Source of the DNA: Undaria pinnatifida
Lineage: Eukaryota > Sar > Phaeophyceae > Laminariales > Alariaceae
Direction of reading: 5' to 3'
NCBI GenBank assembly: GCA_012845835.1
Contig: JABAKD010000025.1
Location: 31,812,314-31,876,313 of the forward strand
Length of the DNA: 64,000 nucleotides
In this document: positions 58,601-64,000 of the stretch, piece after piece
Layout of the letters: the number at the start of each line of letters is the position of its first letter
Position numbering within the stretch: position 1 is the stretch's first letter
Translations under genes and position numbers: made by a program
The notes under the pieces: model-generated
The model's database searches: none
What the model saw: only the letters and a program-made list of their open reading frames with translations
Told to the model about the DNA's origin: nothing

Positions 58601-58650
58601 AGGGATCTACAGGCGCGAGAGCTGTCCCTTCCGCAGATTAGCGAGAGTGA
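55606..58650. other. No gene seen apart from the 31-bp minisatellite
   Basis: Frames below 110 codons without recognisable domains on either strand. Confidence 0.5.
56447..56660 (+). repeat. 31-bp minisatellite, seven copies
   Basis: Unit TACTGCTTGGGTTAGCTCCT plus CAGCTGCAACT, nearly perfect. It ends next to ATATCATGATATCATG. Confidence 0.95.
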
Positions 58651-59013
58651 ATGAAGCCAGAGGACTATGCAAAAAAGGGGAAACGAGAACTATGCAAAAA
58701 AGTAGAAACAGAAACAAAATGTGAAAGCGCTGGGGTCGAAGGTGGAATAGTCAAACACCTCGTGAGCAAAACCCCAAGCGGTCGCGAAAAATGTACCAGA
58801 ACGCGCTACGTACGAAACCGAACTTGCGCGCGCGGAATGGACATCGTGCCTCACCTTGTGGGGGCGAAATTGAAATGGGACGAAGAATCACCAGCAAAAT
58901 CCCCCCAGGAAAGCTTAATAAAAAACCCAGAACAACAACGAATGTCCCCCGAAGAAGGAAAATTCAAAACGGGGAAAACCGGATCTAAATACTCGACGGC
59001 AGTGGTGGCCTGA
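58651..59013 (+). CDS. Hypothetical Lys-rich ORF
   Basis: A 120-codon frame starting MKPEDYAKKGKRELCKKVE, very rich in Lys, Glu and Ser, with seven Cys and no recognised domain. It contains a 20-bp-scale internal duplication (CTATGCAAAAAAG twice, near 58666 and 58690). It could be part of the 3' end of the neighbouring gypsy element or chance. Not convincing as a host gene. Confidence 0.2.
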   Translation: MKPEDYAKKGKRELCKKVETETKCESAGVEGGIVKHLVSKTPSGREKCTRTRYVRNRTCARGMDIVPHLVGAKLKWDEESPAKSPQESLIKNPEQQRMSPEEGKFKTGKTGSKYSTAVVA

Positions 59014-59164
59014 ACGTCCACTAGCCTCGTCCGCGCCTCGAGGTTGGTCTACTAGTATGTTGCTTTGAATCCCGAGTGCAACTGATCTACCCTGCCAGAG
59101 TTGAACGCACCAGGAACCTTGAACACCTCCTGTCGAAGTGATGTAGTGAGCCGGAGAGAGCGGG

Positions 59165-59510
59165 AGCTTGATCGATCACAGGTCGTCTACAAAACGTAGC
59201 AAATATTCCCCGTCGATGGATGTGCGAGCGCTGATTTTCCCAAGCCACCACAAGGCGTCATCGGCTTTGTACCAAACATGAGCCCCATTTGGGAGCACCG
59301 TGGTGCTGTAGTGCTGTAGTGGCCTAACCGGCCAGCGCACGGCACACAGCCGTAACCAGGTGCCAAGAATCGTTCGCCGTTAGCACGGGAAAGCTCCCGT
59401 TGTGCACTTCCAATGCGCATCTGACGACACAGGCGGTTGGTTCGACGGGGTTGATTCGAAGTGCCAGCCCAGTAGGGCAAGGTCTGCCGGCGTGAGAGCT
59501 GGAGGTCCAT
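59165..59510 (-). pseudogene. gypsy C-terminal chromo-like tail
   Basis: Reads LSRRQTLPYWAGTSNQ and NGERFLAPGYGCVP, then after a frameshift PNGAHVWYKADDALWWLGKI and EYLLRFVDD. The aromatic-rich WYK..D..WWLGKI pattern looks like a small barrel of the chromo/SH3 type often found at gypsy polyprotein ends. The function is inferred only from position and pattern. Confidence 0.55.
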
Positions 59511-59613
59511 TTTCCGTTACAACGACGGACGGGCGAGTCTAGTCCAATGCGTCTCGTACATCACCGCGATGACCTTACCCCTAGCACGGACCGATTGATG
59601 GCCGGTGATCCTT

Positions 59614-60009
59614 TTAATGTCCAGCCGCTGGCAGGGCGGTGACGCGTCGTCTTGGGCCACATGATATTTGGGGGGGGGGGGTCGTGAAATTGTTGAGCAC
59701 GTACTGACTCAAGCCATCCCCAAGGTACTTAGGCATGTCGCCGCGGTCGTGGGGGTTGGTGCAGGGATTGCAGCGCTCGACGGGGTCGCGGCGGTGCGCA
59801 TCCACGCCGGGCATGTCTGTGGGTAGCTCCAAATAGAGGAGCTTATCCCTCAGAGGGGGACCGTCCGGTGTGTCGCCAACGGGGCGGGGGCCGACGGCAA
59901 GAATTTGTAGGGACCCGTCCAATTTAGCGCGAATTTGGTCTTGAACACCTTTGCATCCGTGCCTGTTTTCGCGCCATGGCGAATAGCGGAGGCCGTATTT
60001 TACAACCAA
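59614..60009 (-). pseudogene. gypsy post-integrase region
   Basis: A 131-codon frame with LDGSLQILAVGPRPVGDTPD, LLYLELPTDMPG and NPHDRGDMPKYLGDGLSQYV. This conserved stretch follows integrase in this gypsy group. It continues, after breaks, into the tail at 59165-59510. Confidence 0.6.
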
Positions 60010-60015
60010 ACCCTA

Positions 60016-61127
60016 TTACCCACAACGAAGTTGGGAACCTGATGCAAAGCGTCCGAGAGGGCCAAGTTTCGCCGTTCCCAACGGGAAACTGTTAAGGCAT
60101 TTGCATCTCACGAACAATGTCCTTCTTGGCGCGCTGTTGGCGTTCTGACGCCACGTCGCAGCATGCAAGGTGGTCGCGGGCCAGGCTCTGATGCCGGGCG
60201 ACCCCGGAGGGGTCGAAAATTGTGAGATGGAAGCGCGGGAGCCTGCCATCGTGAACCTCTTTGGGGGCCAGGCCTGTGGCGGCACTGGCCGAGTTGTTTT
60301 GGGCGAACTCCACGTGCGGCAGCTGCGCGTCTCAATCGTCTTTGCGTTCGTCGACCACCATAGCCAGCTATTGGGCCATTGTGTGGTTAACGCGGTCCAC
60401 ACCACCGTTTCCGCTTGGATGGTAGGAGCTGGTGGCGATTTTTCGAACACCAACAAGCTCATATAAGACGCGTGAAAGCTTGGAGCAGAACTGGGGCCGT
60501 TGTCCGAGAGGATGCTACGTGGACACCCCCGAAGGGGAATGTACCCGTTGATAAGGATGTTGGCCGTGCTGTTAGCTGTACATTCTTCGGCGGTGATGGC
60601 GAACATGTCTACACGAAAGCTAAAGTGGCCGGTAAAAAGAAAAATATAGGTGGTACCCCGGGGCGTGATCGGCAATGCCCCAAAATAGTCCACGCTTACT
60701 GCAATGCCCGGTCCCGGAGGGAGAGGAATCGAAATTGCTGGCCATCGAACCGCCCGTCGCGGTTTCTTCCGCGCTTTGCACCTCACCACCAGCGGGTGCA
60801 TATTCTCATTCCTATCCACCATTAGAAAGGCTCGAGCATGCGATGTGTGCGCGCCGTTCCTACATGGCAAAAAGCAATCGAATGGCAAGCTTGCATGAAC
60901 CAAGGGCGAATGAGTAGCGGCACTTGAATACGGATTGGTTCGTCCTCCAGAAGGCAAGCCACGCGCCCCGCGGGCCGTAAGGAGTAGTGGACCGGGGTTG
61001 GATTACGCACAAGGAGAATAATATCCTCGTTGGCGGTATGGAGGCGACCTTTGCCAGCGAGCTCCTGGATCTCCGAGAAGGGCGCGCGCTGGTGTGAGGG
61101 GAAACGCGATAAGACTTCGGTGGGCAA
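60016..61127 (-). pseudogene. gypsy integrase, frameshifted
   Basis: About 60822-61127 holds a zinc-finger-like segment (ACHSIAFCHVGTARTHRML). The adjacent frame reads VSVDYFGALPITPRG with the first catalytic Asp, then INGYIPLRGCPRSILSDNGP with the second. The region that should hold the Glu is shifted out of frame. Matches to the integrase C-terminal part (GLAPKEVHDGRLPRFHLTIF) resume in another frame near 60290. Confidence 0.85.
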
Positions 61128-61783
61128 GGCCGACGGCTGGCCGAGAAGAATGCATTGTATGGCGGTGCAGCGCGTAAGCTTTGCACGCTACTCTCTCTCC
61201 TAGTCTGCGTGCGAATAACGCGCAGCGAGAACACCAAAGTGTATTTCAGCAGCACCGCCGAGGGCGTCTCAATCGGCCGCAGAGGCAGAGGGACACTCAG
61301 AAGGGGTCGAGAGCCGTAATAGCGGGACACCCAAAGGCTCCGCTCAGTCGCCCTTAGACAGGATAGGTACCATCGGGACAGGAGTTGGGCCGGGAAATGC
61401 GCTCTGGGCGGCAGCCAAAGGTGGCCGAGGGCGCGTAACGCGCGGCGGCGGGTCGACCCGAGAAGCAGACGACCGCGGAACCCTGCCGGATCCGAAACCA
61501 TAGGCCACTACGTGCTGCGCGGCACCGGCCGCAGCGGCTGTTCTTCGGTACGCCCGAGTGCAGATGCGCCCCGTAGGCGGCAGTGCCGCTGAAGCTTCTG
61601 GTGGGGACGTAGGGGCCCGCGGGGGAACGTCTGGCGGAGTAGTCCTGGGGGGCACCGCCAAAACCGGAGTGAAAGTTTCGTCGGCTGCAAAATGGCGCGC
61701 GGCCGAGGTTGCCATCACCGGTACCGACGAAAGCATGAACATGGACGACGAAACTCCCGGTGAAGTAGAAAAGTCGTCAATCT

Positions 61784-62077
61784 TCATACGTGGCCCGTGT
61801 ACGCGAAAATCGCGAAATCCAGTGGAGGTAAGGGGGAACCCTCCCAAGACTGAGCTATCGGGTTGGGGCACCAGCCCACCAAGCCAATGCTGGGAACCGA
61901 TGTGGAAGGGGTGAGCAGGCCGCAAGCCCTGACGAGGTGTATGGCCTCGTCGTCGACAGAGGCGAGGCGGCTAGAACCGCTGCGGTCGTGCTCAATCACC
62001 GGCTGTAGCAATCGCCAGAGGAAGTCAGCATTACCATTTGCGCTTTCGTTTCGGTACTTCAGTGTGCAGTCTAACAT
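61784..62077 (-). pseudogene. gypsy RNase H tail and linker to integrase
   Basis: Starts with KYRNESANGNADFLWRL, the end-of-RNase-H motif (YRKG..NGNADFLSRL in intact relatives). A linker with HLVRACGLLTPST follows. The minus-strand fragment near 9.5 kb carries the same RACGL.TP segment, which ties the two copies together. From 61000 to 61780 no further intact blocks are recognised. Confidence 0.7.
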
Positions 62078-62120
62078 GGTGAGATACTCGAGCCACCTCT
62101 GGATTTGCGCATTGTGGTCT

Positions 62121-62480
62121 TCAATGTTTCCGATATTTCCCGAGCCTTTGCTCCGAGAAAATGCAAAACTTAATACCCCTAATGTAGCCTCGAAGGCGCT
62201 TGATCGCCCATACGATGCTGCCTGCTTCCAAATCGAGAGGCGTCCAATGTCGTTCCGAGTCGAGGGGGGCGCGGCTGACGTAGGCAGTGGGTCTCACGGA
62301 GCCGTCGTGTTGTTCTTGTTCTAGCGTAGCACCAAATACATCAATGCTGGCCTTGCAGTGCACCCGAAAAGGGCGGGAGCCATCCTCTACAGCGTCCCAA
62401 TCGGGGAAGACCAGAACCGGTGGAACGACGAGATCGGTGAGCATGTCACGCGCGATGACTTCCATGCTCGGCGTGAACAA
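62121..62480 (-). pseudogene. gypsy RNase H
   Basis: Frame with VHCKASIDVFGATLEQEQ, in which Lys replaces the usual catalytic Asp of CDAS, then AYVSRAPLDSERHW and AGSIVWAIKRLRGYI. These match the gypsy RNase H blocks including the (E)RHW..LDLEA segment. It is out of frame with the RT. Confidence 0.85.
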
Positions 62481-62545
62481 ACGCCCTTCTTGAGGACGGC
62501 CGCGATTGGTTGAATCCGTTTGGACATATCTGGAAGATACTTTCG

Positions 62546-63180
62546 TCAGTACGAACGGCCACCTAGGCGAGAGCGCAGCTGGTTCAAGTCCCGGAGCGTG
62601 GGAATGAGAGTCAAATACGACACTTTCTCGGCGTTTGGGCGCACGTCCGTGGGCGAGATGGAGGGGCCCAGGAAATCGGCTTCCGTGGTGCCGAGTCTGG
62701 TTTTCGAGAGGGGGAGCTTAAGGTTGTGTTTGCGCGGTCGCTCGAACAGGGCACAGATGCTCTTAACGTGGGTCGACGGGTCTGAATCAAACACGATCAC
62801 ATCGTCCAAGTATGCCGCAACCTGTTCCAAACCATTGGAAATCTCGTTGATCACCTTCACAAACCAACCGGACGATGCGCTGCTGCCCTGAGGCTTAGCC
62901 AGCCACTCGTAAAGGCCCGTGATGGTGCAGAATACCGTGAGTGTAACTGTGTCCTGGTGGACAGTAATATTTTGAAACGACGACACTAGATCGAAATGGG
63001 AGAAAACACGTCCCTTGCCCAAAGAGTCCAGGATCTTATTCACGCGCCGGATGTGCTGGCTGGGTCTGCTACTGTCGTTAAGCGTCTTGTAGTTAACAGT
63101 GATCCGAACCCCGCCAGATTGTTTTGAGACGACCACCACACCAAGGGGCTCGAGTATGGCGAAGTCTATATATGGATCAA
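62546..63180 (-). pseudogene. gypsy reverse transcriptase
   Basis: Reading down from about 63180: LGVVVVSKQSGGVRITVNYK, then FSHFDLVSSFQNI, GLYEWLAKPQGSSAS and AAYLDDVIVFDSDP, the YxDD catalytic box. These are the RT blocks in order. The second block's FDL is the first catalytic Asp and YLDD carries the other two. The frame stays open for about 200 codons to ADFLGPSISP and the connection region. The N-terminal RT part before block 2 is altered. Confidence 0.88.
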
Positions 63181-63632
63181 ACCGGCAATGAGGTACTGAT
63201 TGAAGACAGCGTCCATCTCTTTTGCCTAAATCAGGTTGGTGCGATGTAGCCGGGAAGTTACAGGCGCACTGCCTGGCCCCGAAATTTCGACGGGCACCAG
63301 AAAGCAGGAGCCAAAATCTATTTTGGAGCTGGATAAAACATCCGGAATTCGCAAGGACGCCGCCTAGTTCGTTGATGGCCGCATGAGTCCACTACTGGCT
63401 ATGTAAGTCAATCATTACTTCGCGCAGATGCCTCGGCATGCGGTGCCAGACCCGCTTGAACGAAACCCTTGGTTGGGGAATCAAACGCTCACTCAGGGCA
63501 GGCGAGAGCGAGGCCATGGCCGCAGCTGCTGCGAGAGAGGATTCCGAAATGCCGCCACCTCAGGCGCGTTCGTCGGCGAGAAGACGGCTGGCGCACTTAT
63601 CGTACTCTAGAAAAGGGTAATGGTTGCGCGCG

Positions 63633-63950
63633 TCAATGGGGCGTGGATGACTCCCAGAAGGTCGCCTGGCTCGAGGTCGGTAGCGCCACTGATGGGCAGA
63701 ACCAGTCGCCCTCTAGCGGCAAACTTTCTTCGTCAGGAAGAAGGTCCGGCTGGGGCAACAGTTTGACGAGATAGTGGCCTGTAGGAGCTGGTAGCCCGTT
63801 ATTGCGGACCAAGTTAACAGCGAGCAGCTGTGTCTCGTCTGTCAAGTTGACACGATCGGCGCCAGCGTAACGGAGGTGGAAAACTTCGCCAGAGCCGAAG
63901 GGGTCGTGCAAAAAGCCCGGTGCAACCGTGGGGGCATGGTGAGATTGCAT
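63633..63950 (-). pseudogene. gypsy pol segment upstream of RT
   Basis: An open 105-codon frame upstream of the RT blocks. It has no protease DTG/DSG motif and no clear domain. By position it is the region between protease and RT of the gypsy polyprotein. A plain shadow ORF cannot be excluded. Confidence 0.35.
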
Positions 63951-64000
63951 CAGCTCCCCGACAACTCTTTGGTTAGAGGGGCGGAGAGGGAATAAGCGGT

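Larger units (their letters stand above)
59165..64000 (-). mobile_element. Ty3/gypsy retrotransposon, decayed, running off the window
   Basis: On the minus strand the order is RT, RNase H, integrase and C-terminal tail, as in gypsy elements. The coding parts are split over frames by many indels and stops. No LTR could be identified at the 3' (lower-coordinate) end, and the 5' part lies beyond 64000. The same family is represented by fragments at about 9.3-10.5 kb and 17.95-18.45 kb. Confidence 0.87.

Overview
The window is gene-poor nuclear DNA of a eukaryote. It holds one well-supported, intron-rich protein gene in a sea of transposon remains, dispersed G-rich repeats, satellites and microsatellites. 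Three things point to a stramenopile, probably a brown alga of the Ectocarpus type: the long multi-intron gene, an EGF plus leishmanolysin-type secreted protease with a Pro/Ala-rich stalk, and the character of the Ty1/copia and Ty3/gypsy elements. That assignment is inference; no organelle, rRNA or marker gene in the window proves it.

Layout. 1-8.8 kb: G-rich modular repeat copies, two satellite-like arrays and a 500-N assembly gap (4025-4524). 8.8-18.5 kb: decayed Ty3/gypsy fragments (about 9.3-10.5 kb, minus; 17.95-18.45 kb, plus), a degenerate tandem region (13.5-15.0 kb) and unassigned DNA. 18.5-23.5 kb: a Ty1/copia element with two ~500-bp LTRs, a broken gag and a broken RNase H, with integrase and most of the reverse transcriptase not found. 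23.5-46 kb: more G-rich repeats, tRNA-like SINEs, two short terminal-inverted-repeat (TIR) elements with visible target duplications, a 23-bp perfect hairpin and several simple repeats.

46.38-55.40 kb: the main gene, ten exons on the plus strand, 593 codons. It reads signal peptide, Cys-rich N-terminal region, Pro/Ala stalk, one EGF domain, then an M8 (leishmanolysin-like) metalloprotease with HEMGH. All nine splice junctions keep frame with GT/AG borders. The position expected to carry the third zinc-binding His is Asn504 in this model. Its largest intron carries two SINE copies.

55.4-59.1 kb: intergenic DNA with a 31-bp tandem repeat. 59.2-64.0 kb: a decayed Ty3/gypsy element on the minus strand (RT, RNase H, integrase, conserved C-terminal tail) running off the window end.

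No CRISPR, operon-like structure or confident functional RNA gene was seen. The most interesting signals are the altered zinc site, the nested TIR element whose empty site can be read from sister repeats, the SINE family, and the modular G-rich repeat family.
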